A DNA stretch of 64,000 bases from Herbiconiux sp. A18JL235 (GTDB taxonomy: Bacteria > Actinomycetota > Actinomycetes > Actinomycetales > Microbacteriaceae). A model generated the notes under the pieces. The model was given only the letters and a program-made list of their open reading frames with translations, was not told the origin of the DNA and did no database searches. Positions 26,781-35,538 of the stretch are shown here, piece after piece (the first letter of the stretch is position 1; the number at the start of each line of letters is the position of its first letter). The position numbers and the translations under genes were made by a program. The DNA lies in assembly GCF_040939305.1 (NCBI RefSeq), contig NZ_CP162511.1:3906001-3970000 (forward strand). The letters run 5' to 3'.

Positions 26781-27191
26781 GTGAAGTTGATGCACCGGGC
26801 AGCGGGATTCGCCGTCGTCTTGGCGGCGGTCGGCGGGGTTGCAGGATGCGCGGTCGGCGCGCCCGCCTCGGCACCATCGGCCCCGCCGGTCTCCGCGACC
26901 ACCCGCGAGGACGCAGTCTTCGCACGGGAGATGCTCGCGACAGGATGGACCCACGACAGCTCAGGCCTGTATTTCCGGGCTGTCGACGCCGCGGCCTGCA
27001 CGGGCTCGTGCACCGTCGACATCGAGACGCCGGCCGGATGCCCGTCCGGGGTGAAGGCGGGGACGACCCAGGGCAGCGTCATCGTGACCACCTCCGCACT
27101 GCAGCCCGGAGTGGTGACTCGGGCCAGGGTGACGGTTCCCCTGGTCTTCCCTCAGCTGGAGACCAGGATCATCTCCGCATCCTGCATCTGA
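26781..27191 (+). CDS. Small putative lipoprotein
   Basis: Secreted, probably lipid-anchored protein of 136 residues with no recognised domain. The signal segment RAAGFAVVLAAVGGVAGC ends in a VAGC lipobox. Two cysteine pairs follow (AACTGSCTVD, AGCPSG), and a final cysteine (SASCI) suggests disulfide bonds. I chose the GTG at 26781. TACAGT at 26769-26774 would place transcription at that codon (a leaderless message), and no ribosome site is visible. An ATG nine bases later is the alternative. Function unknown. Confidence 0.65.
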   Translation: MKLMHRAAGFAVVLAAVGGVAGCAVGAPASAPSAPPVSATTREDAVFAREMLATGWTHDSSGLYFRAVDAAACTGSCTVDIETPAGCPSGVKAGTTQGSVIVTTSALQPGVVTRARVTVPLVFPQLETRIISASCI

Positions 27192-27220
27192 GTCGCGATG
27201 CGGATCTCGCGCCGCCAGCC

Positions 27221-27267
27221 CCCGCGCCGGGCCGCGCCGGGCCGCGCCGGGCCGCGCCGGGCCGGGC
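27221..27267. repeat. Tandem 10-base repeat (GCCGCGCCGG)
   Basis: About four and a half copies of GCCGCGCCGG in the 155-base gap between two genes; the last copy is degenerate. A simple GC repeat prone to slippage. It could also form hairpins after the lipoprotein gene. Confidence 0.8.
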
Positions 27268-27346
27268 CGAAGCGTGCGGGCGGTTCCCGATGCGGCGAGG
27301 CGGCCTTCGCACCAGACTTGAGCAACGCGAAGGAACGGGGGCGAGG

Positions 27347-28534
27347 ATGACGGGCCCGACGGAGGGGACATCGGGTCGGGCGCTGCCATCCGGCCCGGCA
27401 CCGGAGCCCGGGCGACGCTGGTCGCGACGGCGCATCGTCGCCACGAGCGTGGTCGGGGGCATGCTGCTGCTGGCGGTAGCCGCCTGGATCGTCTACAGCA
27501 GCATCCGTGCGACCGTGAGGCCAGAAGACTCGGTACGCGACTACCTCGATCTGCTCGCCGCAGGCGACTTCGCGGCAGCGTCGGCAGCCGTCGACCCGGC
27601 CACCTACACCGCCTACGACGAGTACGACGGAGAAACCCTCGAGGCGCCCGTGGTGGCGACCGGTTCAGCCCGAGGCGGGGGCGACGACATCGTGCTCGAC
27701 CCCGGGGCGATCGACGAGGCGGCCGCCGCATCCCGCGATCGTCTCGTGGTGGGCGAGCTGAGGGCCGACGACGACGGGGCGCAGCTCGCACCCGGCGACG
27801 CACTCGACGTCGACGTGCAGTACACGGTGGCGGGGGTCGACAGCAGCACCACCCTCCGGGTCGAGCGCCTGGCCGACACCTGGTACGGCTTCCCGCAGTG
27901 GCGGGTCGTCGATCCGCTACTCGTGCCCCTGCGCGTCGAGACCAACCTGCCCGACCTCGGGCCGGCGGCCATCGCATCCGTTCCCGTCGACGTCAGCGGC
28001 CCGCGCATCGACGGCGCACCGCAGCGGGTGACAGTGCTCTACCCGGGCGCCTACACGGTGACGCCGGTTCAGAGCGAGTACGTCGCCGCCGACGACCTCG
28101 AGGTCACCGTCGCGGGCGGCACCGCGGTGAGCTCCTACTCCGACACAATCGGTGACGCCGCCTCTGCAGTGCTCCTCTACTCGGCCACGGAGGCGCTCGA
28201 GACGACGGTGGCGACCAAGGCCGAGGCGTTCGTCGGCTCCTGCTTCGGGTCGCTGCCCGCGGTGGGCGAGAACTGCCCCACGTCACTCCGCCTGCGGGCC
28301 GACTTCGCCCAGAACGTCGCGATCTCAGAGCCGCCCACTCTCGACGGGATCGCCACCTATCAAGTCGACTACGTCGATGGCGAGGCCACCGAACCGCCGC
28401 TCCGGGCGACCTTCACCGCCGGCCGCTTCTCCTACTCCTCCGACGGCGACACCGACACCACCCGCTTCTCGCTCTTCGCCTGGATCACGCCGACCGCCGA
28501 CGACGTCACCATCGAGTTCCGCTCGGGCCTCTAG
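27347..28534 (+). CDS. Hypothetical single-pass membrane protein with large exported domain
   Basis: Protein of 395 residues. A proline-rich polar N-terminus with RRWSRRR precedes one membrane helix (about 31-50), then an extracytoplasmic domain of about 340 residues. The N-terminal part of that domain (VRDYLDLLAAGDFAAASAAV) has the pattern of DUF4878/NTF2-like lumazine-type exported domains, which is only a resemblance. One cysteine pair (SCFGSLPAVGENC) may form a disulfide. GGCGAGG precedes the ATG. It is not clearly part of an operon. Function unknown. Confidence 0.72.
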   Translation: MTGPTEGTSGRALPSGPAPEPGRRWSRRRIVATSVVGGMLLLAVAAWIVYSSIRATVRPEDSVRDYLDLLAAGDFAAASAAVDPATYTAYDEYDGETLEAPVVATGSARGGGDDIVLDPGAIDEAAAASRDRLVVGELRADDDGAQLAPGDALDVDVQYTVAGVDSSTTLRVERLADTWYGFPQWRVVDPLLVPLRVETNLPDLGPAAIASVPVDVSGPRIDGAPQRVTVLYPGAYTVTPVQSEYVAADDLEVTVAGGTAVSSYSDTIGDAASAVLLYSATEALETTVATKAEAFVGSCFGSLPAVGENCPTSLRLRADFAQNVAISEPPTLDGIATYQVDYVDGEATEPPLRATFTAGRFSYSSDGDTDTTRFSLFAWITPTADDVTIEFRSGL

Positions 28535-28623
28535 GCCGAAGCGCCCCGGGATTCTTCGACATGCACTCGAGCGGGGGACGGCTACGAGGCGACCCCGGGG
28601 AGCCTGGCCGACGAGAAGCGGGC

Positions 28624-28701
28624 ATCCTCCACGCCGGCACAGCCACCGTCGAACTCACCAACTCGACCCACGCGAAGAACATCGACGAGGAGCGAGACCG
28701 T
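28624..28701 (+). pseudogene. Remnant of a VOC (glyoxalase/dioxygenase) gene
   Basis: Bases 28624-28690 match 54407-54473 of the intact VOC gene without gaps (61 of 67 identical by eye; encodes ILHAGTATVELTNSTHAKNIDE). Bases 28691-28701 then match its last codons (54717-54727, 11 of 11). The 243 bases in between are missing, and neither the gene's start region nor its stop is recognisable here. This is a decayed copy. Confidence 0.7.
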
Positions 28702-28749
28702 GAGCAGCCCGCCCGGAGGGCGGCCACCCTGACGACGGCGACCCCGGCC

Positions 28750-29640
28750 CTACATCGCCGCGGTGTGCGCGGCGATCTGGGCGGCGGTGAGCTCGGAGTC
28801 CCAGACGGCGATCTTGCCGATCGCGCCGTCGAACCAGGAGCCGAAGTCGCGGGTGCCGGCGCGGAAGGGAGCCGATCCACGTTCCGGCACGATGATCTGG
28901 CCGCGGATGCTCAGGTCGTCCTGGTCACGCAGCACACCGTCACGATAGACCTTGGTGTAGCCGTTCGGGTAGGCCGTGCTCGTCGCGTTCGCGTTGATCA
29001 CGAGCACGTAGTGGATCCACTCCCCTTGCTGCACCGCGTCCTGGAAGTAGGAGCCGGCGCCCAGCCCGCCCGAGAGGTTGAACGAGTAGCCGGAGATGCG
29101 GTTGGGCCGGTTCTCGGTGTTGTCGAGCGAGTACATCCGCGACACGTACTCGTGCTGCCCGGTCTCGCCCTTGCCCATCCAGTGCACGTAGCCCGAGCCC
29201 TCGTCGTTCGGGAACTGCAGCACGTCGGGGCGCATCCACGCCTCGATGGTGATCTCGCCGGTGGTGGCCGGGCTCAGGGCGTCGGCATCGGGCGCCTCGA
29301 AGTACTGGGTCGCGCCGTCGAAGTCGACAGCGGCGTCGCCGTTGGGCAGGGTGGTCGCGCTGGGCGAGCCCGTGTAGGCGCCGTCGATGCCGGCCGAGCC
29401 GAGATCGGCCTCGGTGCCGCTGCCCGAGCCGCTCATCGTCCAGTACACCGCCGGATCGTCGGCGAGCACGGCGGTGTCGTAGCCGGAGAGAGTGGTGGTT
29501 GCGGCGACGGCTGCCGGCGCGGCGGCCGCCGCGGGCAGGGCGGGGGCCAGGCAGGTCAGGGCGACGCCGATCGCCAGGGCCAGCCGGGCAGCCGGCCTGC
29601 GGGTGCGGGTGCCGGTGCGGTTCGAGGTGGTGCGCTTCAT
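28750..29640 (-). CDS. Secreted LamG-like (concanavalin-fold) domain protein
   Basis: Exported protein of 296 residues. The signal peptide has a basic start (MKRTTSNRTGTRTRR), a hydrophobic core and an AAAAA cleavage region. The mature part is a single LamG/laminin-G-like jelly roll: YDTAVLADDPAVYWTMSG, VDFDGATQYFEAP, EITIEAWMRPD and the closing GAIGKIAVWDSELTAAQIAAH, typical of carbohydrate-binding LamG-3 domains. No catalytic domain follows. AAAGGAAC precedes the ATG. It is the last gene downstream of the mannonate-dehydratase operon on this strand, and may bind the polysaccharide that the regulon uses. Confidence 0.8.
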   Translation of the reverse strand: MKRTTSNRTGTRTRRPAARLALAIGVALTCLAPALPAAAAAPAAVAATTTLSGYDTAVLADDPAVYWTMSGSGSGTEADLGSAGIDGAYTGSPSATTLPNGDAAVDFDGATQYFEAPDADALSPATTGEITIEAWMRPDVLQFPNDEGSGYVHWMGKGETGQHEYVSRMYSLDNTENRPNRISGYSFNLSGGLGAGSYFQDAVQQGEWIHYVLVINANATSTAYPNGYTKVYRDGVLRDQDDLSIRGQIIVPERGSAPFRAGTRDFGSWFDGAIGKIAVWDSELTAAQIAAHTAAM

Positions 29641-29716
29641 GATCGTTCCTTTCGTGTACTGCGGTGGGTGGAGCGGGATGGAGCCGATGGAGCGAGTCGG
29701 GAGCCGAGCACGACCG

Positions 29717-30946
29717 TCACCAGTCGTGCATGGTGCCGTCGGGCAGGCGGTTGAAGGGCAGGTAGGCCCGCTGGTAGGGGAACTCGGCGGCGACCTGCTC
29801 GTCGAAGTCGACACCGAGGCCGGGGCGGTCGGAGGGATGCAGGTAGCCGTCGACGAAGGTCATCCCCTGGTCGAAGACCCGGTTGGTGCGGTCGCTGTGC
29901 AGCATGTACTCCTGGATTCCGAAGTTGTGGATGCTGAGGCCCACGTGCACCTGTGCGGCGAAGCCGATCGGAGAGACGTCGGTCGGCCCGTGGAAACCCG
30001 ACTTGATCTGGTACTGCGCGGCGAAGTCCATCACCTTGCGCAAGGGCGACACCCCGCCGAAGTGGGTGGATGCGGCGCGCACGTAGTCGATGAGCTGGTT
30101 GCTGATGAGGTGCTGGAAGTCCCATACCGTGTTGAAGACCTCGCCGATGGCCAGGGGGGTGATGGTGTTGCGGCGCACCACCTCGAGCGCCTGCGGGTTC
30201 TCGGCCGGGGTGCAGTCTTCGAGCCAGAACAGGTCGTAGGGCTCGAGGGAGCGGCCGAGGCGCGAGGCCTGGAGGGGTGTCATCCGGTGGTGGCCGTCGT
30301 GCAGCAACGGCAGTTCCGCACCGAACTCGTTGCGTACCGCTTCGAAGACGGTCGGCAGGTGTCGGAGGTAGGCTCCGGTGTCCCAGTCCTCCTCCGTCGG
30401 GAGCGGACCGCGGCCGGCCGGCTCGTAGTCGTACCTCTCACCGCTCGCCTGCGCTTGAGCCGCCACCCCGTAGACCGCCTTCACGCCGGGGATGGCGGTC
30501 TGGATGCGCACCGACCGGTGCCCCTCGGCCAGGGTGGCGCGCACCGAGTCGAACAGTTCGGGCAGATCGCGACCCGATGCATGACCGTAGGTGTGGAGCC
30601 CGACCCGGCTCGCCCCGCCCAGCAGCTGGTAGAGGGGAAGCCCTGCGACCTTCGCCTTGATGTCCCAGAGGGCCATGTCGACGGCGGCGATGGCGGCCAT
30701 CGTGACCGGCCCCCGGCGCCAGTACGCGCTCCGGTACAAAAACTGCCAGGTGTCTTCGATGGCGTGGGCGTCGCGCCCTATCAGCAACGGCACCACGTGC
30801 TCGGCGAGGTACGCCGACACGGCGAGTTCACGGCCGTTCAGGGTTCCGTCGCCCCAGCCCACCACCCCGTCGTCGGTGGTGATCTTCAGCGTGACGAAGT
30901 TGCGGCTCGGGCTGGTGACGATGACGTCGGCGGCGGCGATGCGCAT
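29717..30946 (-). CDS. D-mannonate dehydratase-family enzyme (ManD/RspA, enolase superfamily)
   Basis: Enolase-superfamily protein of 409 residues, the ManD/RspA length. N-terminal MRIAAADVIVTSPSRNFVTLKI and DMALWDIKAKVAGLPLYQLLGG, and then HTYGHASG, are landmark segments of this group. Known ManD members dehydrate D-mannonate to 2-keto-3-deoxygluconate, but many RspA-like members are slow or act on other sugar acids. The fructuronate-reductase-like gene 59 bases upstream would make mannonate, which supports the call. AGGAGGAAC gives a strong ribosome site. Confidence 0.88.
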   Translation of the reverse strand: MRIAAADVIVTSPSRNFVTLKITTDDGVVGWGDGTLNGRELAVSAYLAEHVVPLLIGRDAHAIEDTWQFLYRSAYWRRGPVTMAAIAAVDMALWDIKAKVAGLPLYQLLGGASRVGLHTYGHASGRDLPELFDSVRATLAEGHRSVRIQTAIPGVKAVYGVAAQAQASGERYDYEPAGRGPLPTEEDWDTGAYLRHLPTVFEAVRNEFGAELPLLHDGHHRMTPLQASRLGRSLEPYDLFWLEDCTPAENPQALEVVRRNTITPLAIGEVFNTVWDFQHLISNQLIDYVRAASTHFGGVSPLRKVMDFAAQYQIKSGFHGPTDVSPIGFAAQVHVGLSIHNFGIQEYMLHSDRTNRVFDQGMTFVDGYLHPSDRPGLGVDFDEQVAAEFPYQRAYLPFNRLPDGTMHDW

Positions 30947-31005
30947 GGTTCCTCCTGGTGGTGCGGTCTGGCTGTTCTAATGGGCTGGTCTGGTCGTCGT
31001 GTCGG

Positions 31006-32367
31006 TCAGCTGACCGGATGCCCCGATGGTCTGTCCGGGAGGGTGTCGCGGATCTCCTCCACGAGATCGGCGACGCCGGTGTCGTTCGCCCACGGCTCGT
31101 GCAGCCCGGCGAGCCCTTCGCGAAGTCGCCTGCTGCTCCTGAGGTACGCCGCGACGGCGTGCAGAGCCGCGCGCCCGGTGCGCCCCGCCGCTCGCTCGGC
31201 CACGACGGTGGGGACCACCCGGATGCGCAGCTTCTGCTCGCTCCCCTGCGCTATCTGCTCCAGCCGATGGTCGATCCCGGGCTCGGCGAACCGTTCGGCG
31301 AGCGCCGCCCGGTAGTCCTCGACGGCGGAGGCCTCCGGAGGAAGCAGGTGAGCAGCTTCGTCCCAGAGCGCCTCGACGCGCATCCGCAGCTCACGATCGG
31401 CGAATGCCGCGCGAACCGTCTCGTGCCCCCGAAGCCTTCCCTCGAGCGCCAGCAGGGTGTGTGCCGCGTTCAACATCAGGAGCTTGCGCTTCTCGAACGG
31501 CGCGACGTCGGCGACGACGAGTGCGCCGGCCCTTTCCCACGCGGGCCGTTCGGCAGCGAACGAGTCTTCGAGCACCCACTCGCGGTGCCGCTCGGTGAGA
31601 ACGGCGGCTGGGTCGGCAAGACCCGTGAGCTGCTCGGCGAGATCGCGGGCCCGGGCATCGGGCCGGGGCGTGATGCGGTCGACGGCGGTCGAGGGGAAGG
31701 CGATCTTCTGCTCGATCCAGCCCGCCAGGGCCTCATCGACCTCGGCGGCGAGCCCCAGCACGGCGGATCGTGCGGCTCCACCGTTACCCGCGAGGTTGTC
31801 GCAGGAGACGATCGAGAGCGGCCCCGCCGAAGCACGTCGCGCGGCGAGCGCGTCGACGATCCGCCCCGGGGCCGTCGCCAGGTCACTCCGGCGCTCCCCC
31901 CGTAGCACCGCCACGTCGGACTGCACCTCCTCGTCGAGGAGGTCGAGCCTGGCGTCTGCGCCGAGCCGGTAGCCGGCCTCCGTGATCGTCAGGGTCAGCA
32001 CGCTCACCCGCCGGTCGGCAAGCGCCGAGCGGAATGCCGCCGTGTCCTGCCCTGACCTCACCGACGACAGCTGCTCGATGAGGTGGGCGTCGGGTCGGGC
32101 GCCCGCCTCGACCAGCGTGTAGACGCCGTCGTGCCGGGCGAGCGCCTCGTCGACCGGCGAGCGGCCGGTGAAGGCGGCGATGCCCCACCGGCGTTCGTCG
32201 TCGACCTCGGCCGTGAAGGGTGCCTGGTGCGCGCGATGGAAGGCACCCAGACCGAGGTGAACGATGCCCGTCACGGGCGTCGGCGCGCTGCGCTCCGGCC
32301 CGCGGCCGGAGGCGTTCGGCGCGGCACCCGCGGCGCCGGCGCCGGCGCCGGCGCTCAGGCGAGCCAT
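31006..32367 (-). CDS. Mannitol dehydrogenase-family protein (fructuronate reductase-like)
   Basis: Long-chain polyol or uronate dehydrogenase of 453 residues. The N-terminal NAD domain has GIVHLGLGAFHRAHQA, and the C-terminal catalytic motif is KLLMLNAAHTLLA, the family Lys-x4-Asn-x2-His. Family members reduce fructuronate to mannonate (UxuB), tagaturonate (UxaB) or fructose to mannitol. The mannonate-dehydratase-like gene downstream favours a fructuronate-type reaction. The ATG at 32367 lies 13 bases inside the upstream gene. A low-complexity Ala/Gly segment (residues 5-30) precedes the conserved start, so the true start could be later. Confidence 0.85.
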   Translation of the reverse strand: MARLSAGAGAGAAGAAPNASGRGPERSAPTPVTGIVHLGLGAFHRAHQAPFTAEVDDERRWGIAAFTGRSPVDEALARHDGVYTLVEAGARPDAHLIEQLSSVRSGQDTAAFRSALADRRVSVLTLTITEAGYRLGADARLDLLDEEVQSDVAVLRGERRSDLATAPGRIVDALAARRASAGPLSIVSCDNLAGNGGAARSAVLGLAAEVDEALAGWIEQKIAFPSTAVDRITPRPDARARDLAEQLTGLADPAAVLTERHREWVLEDSFAAERPAWERAGALVVADVAPFEKRKLLMLNAAHTLLALEGRLRGHETVRAAFADRELRMRVEALWDEAAHLLPPEASAVEDYRAALAERFAEPGIDHRLEQIAQGSEQKLRIRVVPTVVAERAAGRTGRAALHAVAAYLRSSRRLREGLAGLHEPWANDTGVADLVEEIRDTLPDRPSGHPVS

Positions 32368-33392
32368 CGGTCGCGGTTCTCGGCGACGAAGCTCTGATCG
32401 AGCAGCTCCGGGAACCGGGTCAAGACATCGGCGATGAGCTCGGACTGTCCGGGAGAGACGCGTTCCTGCGGCGAGAGGCAGGTCGCGCTCTCGAGCAGAC
32501 CCTGCTGCCGGAGAACCTCGTTGACTCCCGCCACACATCCGGCGAAACCGCCGAGCACGTCGAACACGGCAGCGTTGACCTCGACGAGGTCCCCCGCGGT
32601 CGCGAGCGTGCCCACCGACACCGAGCCCGCGTCCGCCTCCGCGGCGGCGGCCGCGCGCAGCCGGGCGGCAGCCCGCGCCCCGACGGCCCACTGCCCGAGC
32701 AAGCCGCCGCGGATGCGCACCTCGCGCTGCTCTCCGCCGACCGTGACGCGCGTGGGCGTCACGAGATCGTGAACGATCGCGTCGTCGTTGCCCGTGAGCA
32801 GCGCCACCTCGTTCCAGCGATCGTGTTCGGCGAGCGCTCGCGCGACGTCGTTGGTGCGGTAGCGATCGAAGGGTGCCGCCTTCACGGCGACCGTCGACTC
32901 CTGGTCGAGCAGAGCCGTCCAGTACGAACGGCCGAGGCGCATCCCCCCGACATCGTCTTGCAGGTAGAAGCCGATTGTCGGGAGCACCTCGCCGACCGCG
33001 GCGGCGCGTTCGAGCAGAGACTTCTCGGTGCGTTCGCTCATCCCCCAGGGGCACAGCAGCACGGCGTCGTAGCCGAGCCCGGCTGCGAGCTCCGCCTCCT
33101 CGACAGCCTGCCGCACGTCTCCGACCAGGCCGGCGACGAGCACCGCATCCCAAGCGGCCTCCGCGACGGTCTGCGCGGCGCCCGCCCAGACGGTGCGGAG
33201 CAGACCGCGATCCTCGTGCAGCTCGAACTGCGTCGTGTGCACGCCGACGGCGAGGCCGTCGACCCCCGACTCGGCGTAGTACCGGGCGAGCGCGCGCTGC
33301 CCGCGCTCGTCGAACCGCCCCTCGGCGTCGAGAGCGAGCGGATGGGCCGGGATGGCGACACCGGCCCCCAGGCGCGCTTGGAGCGACCCCAT
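32355..33392 (-). CDS. Dihydrodipicolinate synthase-family protein
   Basis: Class I aldolase-fold protein of 345 residues. Landmarks are GVDGLAVGVHTTQFELHED, IGFYLQDDVGG and the likely Schiff-base lysine in STVAVKAAPFDRYR. Superfamily members cleave or form carbon-carbon bonds next to a keto acid (KDG aldolase, NAL) or dehydrate sugar acids. With the mannonate-type enzymes beside it, aldol cleavage of a 2-keto-3-deoxy acid is plausible. The ATG overlaps the upstream stop (TGATG). It is not close enough to known KDG aldolases to name. Confidence 0.82.
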   Translation of the reverse strand: MGSLQARLGAGVAIPAHPLALDAEGRFDERGQRALARYYAESGVDGLAVGVHTTQFELHEDRGLLRTVWAGAAQTVAEAAWDAVLVAGLVGDVRQAVEEAELAAGLGYDAVLLCPWGMSERTEKSLLERAAAVGEVLPTIGFYLQDDVGGMRLGRSYWTALLDQESTVAVKAAPFDRYRTNDVARALAEHDRWNEVALLTGNDDAIVHDLVTPTRVTVGGEQREVRIRGGLLGQWAVGARAAARLRAAAAAEADAGSVSVGTLATAGDLVEVNAAVFDVLGGFAGCVAGVNEVLRQQGLLESATCLSPQERVSPGQSELIADVLTRFPELLDQSFVAENRDRWLA

Positions 33393-34447
33393 CAGTACGC
33401 CCCCGCCCGCTGCTGGAACTTGGTGGCCTTGCCGAGCTGCCGATGTCCGGAACCCACCCATTCGGCGACCCAGCCGATCAGGGTGCGCAGCGACACCGTC
33501 GGGTAGCCGTAGAGCTCGAAGCACTCGCTGGCGTCGCTCAGCAGCGCATCGGCGGCCTCCTCACCGCTGAACACGACCTCACGCCCCATGCGCTCGGCCA
33601 GGAGGGTGGCGATCGTGCGCACGGGAACCGTCTCGGGGCCGGTGGCGTTGAGGATGCGAGCGGGCGACGAGCCGAGTTCGATGCTGCGCAGCGCCCACGA
33701 GCTGATGTCGCCCTGCCAGGCCACGTTCACCGCCGGCATGGTCACGTCGACCGGGTCGCCCGCGGCGATCGTCGCCGCGATGTCGGCGATCACGCCGTAC
33801 CGCAGCTCGCAGGCGTAGTTGAGCCGGAAGATCGTCGTCGGTGTGCCCCATTCCGCTGCGGCGTACCCGAAGAGACGCTCCCGGCCGAGGCAGGACTGGG
33901 CGTATTCGCCGACCGGTGAGGTCTCATCCGTCTCGTTCGAGCCCCCCGCAGCCAGCGGGCGGAGCCCGTAGACATTGCCGGTCGAGTAGACCATGGAGGG
34001 AACTCCGCGGTAGCGGTCGGCGACCAGGGCGGGAATCGCGGCGTTCGACCACCAGGTGCGGTGTTCGGCCCCGACGGTGCCGAACTTCATCGCGGCGAGA
34101 TAGTAGAGGCCCGCAGCATCCGGGAGTGTCGCGTAGACCGAGGGGTCGGCGAGATCTGCCGAGACGGTGCGGATGCCGTCGGCCTCCAGCAGCCGCCGGG
34201 TCTCGGGGTCGCTCCACCGCGAGACCGCGATCACCTCGGCCGAGGAACCCTCCGCGTCGAGCGCGGCGCGAGCCATCCTCGCCATTGTGGGACCGATCTT
34301 GCCGCCGGCTCCGAGCAGGAGCAGGTCGCCGCCGAGAGCGTCGAGAGCGCCGCCCACGCCGAAGCCCGGCCGGGAGAGCAGTGCGTCGAGCTCGGCCTCG
34401 GACGACGGCGCGGGGGCTGCCTGGGCGAGTGAGGGGAGGGGGGTCAT
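33392..34447 (-). CDS. NAD(P)-dependent epimerase/dehydratase with Tyr-x3-Cys in place of Tyr-x3-Lys
   Basis: Extended SDR of 351 residues. The nucleotide loop is LLLLGAGGKIG, but the catalytic Tyr-x3-Lys position reads EYAQSCLGRERLF, with Cys where Lys is expected. The protein could be a divergent dehydrogenase or a non-classical member. AAGGAGAT lies before the ATG at 34447. It is the first gene of the epimerase, aldolase-fold, fructuronate-reductase-like and mannonate-dehydratase-like run. A perfect operator palindrome at 34483-34498 lies just upstream, so it belongs to the LacI regulon centred here. Confidence 0.8.
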   Translation of the reverse strand: MTPLPSLAQAAPAPSSEAELDALLSRPGFGVGGALDALGGDLLLLGAGGKIGPTMARMARAALDAEGSSAEVIAVSRWSDPETRRLLEADGIRTVSADLADPSVYATLPDAAGLYYLAAMKFGTVGAEHRTWWSNAAIPALVADRYRGVPSMVYSTGNVYGLRPLAAGGSNETDETSPVGEYAQSCLGRERLFGYAAAEWGTPTTIFRLNYACELRYGVIADIAATIAAGDPVDVTMPAVNVAWQGDISSWALRSIELGSSPARILNATGPETVPVRTIATLLAERMGREVVFSGEEAADALLSDASECFELYGYPTVSLRTLIGWVAEWVGSGHRQLGKATKFQQRAGAY

Positions 34448-34482
34448 CGGAGATCTCCTTCGAGTGATTGAGCTGGTGAGCG

Positions 34483-34498
34483 GTGCAAACGTTTGCAC
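34483..34498. promoter_or_regulatory. LacI-type operator (site 1 of 3)
   Basis: GTGCAAACGTTTGCAC is a perfect 16-base palindrome with central CG, 35 bases before the epimerase start. The 13-mer GTGCAAACGTTTG recurs at 40003-40015 and 42437-42449. Confidence 0.85.
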
Positions 34499-34545
34499 GC
34501 TCAGACCGACGGATGCGCCCGCCGGAGCGGTCGGTCAGCGCCCGG

Positions 34546-35538
34546 TCAGCGCGGCGCCGGCCCGGTGGATCCGCGGTAGACGGCGGAGGCGCGGATGGGG
34601 ATGGAGACCTCGCGGTCCTGCTCGCCGTCGGGGTCGAGCAGCCGTTCCATGGCCAGTCGCCCGACCCGGTCGCTGTGCCCGGCGACCGTGGTCAACCCGG
34701 GCTGGACGAGTTCGGCCAAGACGTCGTCGTGACCCACCACGGAGATGTCGTCAGGCACCCGCCGGCCCTCCCGTCTCAGCCCTTCGATGAGTCCGGAGGC
34801 GAGCACGTCGTCGAACGCGAACACCGCTGTAGCCTCGCTCTGCACCACCGCATCCGCCGCCGCGATACCGTCGGCGTAGGTGGCCACCGTGGCAGGCAGC
34901 ACGACGAGATCCGACCCGGCGGCCTCGGATCGCTCGGTGAGTGCCTTCAGGCGTTGGCGATTGGCCCACGAGCCCGAGGGGCCGGGGAGGTACGCGAACC
35001 GGCGGTGGCCGAGGCCGTGCAGGTTGTCGACGATCTCGCCCAGGGCCGGTTCGGAGTCGGTCACCACCGAAGGCACGTCTTTCACCACCCGGTTGATGAG
35101 GACCACAGGGATGAGTTCGGCGACCTCACGGATGTGCGCCGAGCTCATCCGCGGGGCGCAGAGGATGAGGCCGCGCGACTGCCGGGCCAGCTGATCGGCG
35201 ACCTGGCGCTCGATCTCGGCGCTGTCGTCGGTGTCGGCGACGAGCACGCCAACACCCGAGGTGCGGGAGCGCCCCTGCGCGGCCTTCAGGAGCGTCGTCA
35301 TGTAGGGGTTCGTGATGTCGGGCACGATCAGCCCGACATTCGCGGCGACGCCTGTGATGAGCGCCCGCGCCATCAGATTCGGCGAGAACCGGAGCCGGGA
35401 GGCGACCTCGCGCACGTGCTGCACGGTGGCGGGCGAGAGCCGCTCGGGGTTGGTGAAGACCCGCGAGACGGTGGAGATCGACACCCCGGCGGCGAGCGCG
35501 ACGTCTTTGAGCTTCGTGGGTGCGGTGCGATCCGTCAT
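34546..35538 (-). CDS. LacI-family transcriptional regulator of the amino-sugar/sugar-acid regulon
   Basis: Repressor of 330 residues. The helix-turn-helix is at about residues 9-28 (LKDVALAAGVSISTVSRVF), with a hinge region ALITGVAANVGLIVPD and a sensor domain. It is translationally coupled to the upstream Gfo/Idh gene (ATGA overlap), so it is expressed with the importer. The three CAAACGTTTG palindromes in this region fit the classical CcpA/LacI-type half site AAACG and are its likely targets, including its own operon's promoter at about 40003. The inducer should be a catabolite of the imported sugar. Confidence 0.9.
   Translation of the reverse strand: MTDRTAPTKLKDVALAAGVSISTVSRVFTNPERLSPATVQHVREVASRLRFSPNLMARALITGVAANVGLIVPDITNPYMTTLLKAAQGRSRTSGVGVLVADTDDSAEIERQVADQLARQSRGLILCAPRMSSAHIREVAELIPVVLINRVVKDVPSVVTDSEPALGEIVDNLHGLGHRRFAYLPGPSGSWANRQRLKALTERSEAAGSDLVVLPATVATYADGIAAADAVVQSEATAVFAFDDVLASGLIEGLRREGRRVPDDISVVGHDDVLAELVQPGLTTVAGHSDRVGRLAMERLLDPDGEQDREVSIPIRASAVYRGSTGPAPR

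Noticed and set aside
27221..27267. CRISPR-like array
   Set aside because: Ten-base units directly joined without spacers; a simple tandem repeat.
28561..29754. Plus-strand gene starting at the VOC remnant and running through the LamG gene
   Set aside because: After the VOC-like segment it is only the reverse shadow of the LamG protein gene, which has a signal peptide and ribosome site.
29492..31315. Plus-strand open frame opposite the mannonate dehydratase
   Set aside because: No motif and opposite to a gene with strong enolase-superfamily landmarks and a strong ribosome site.
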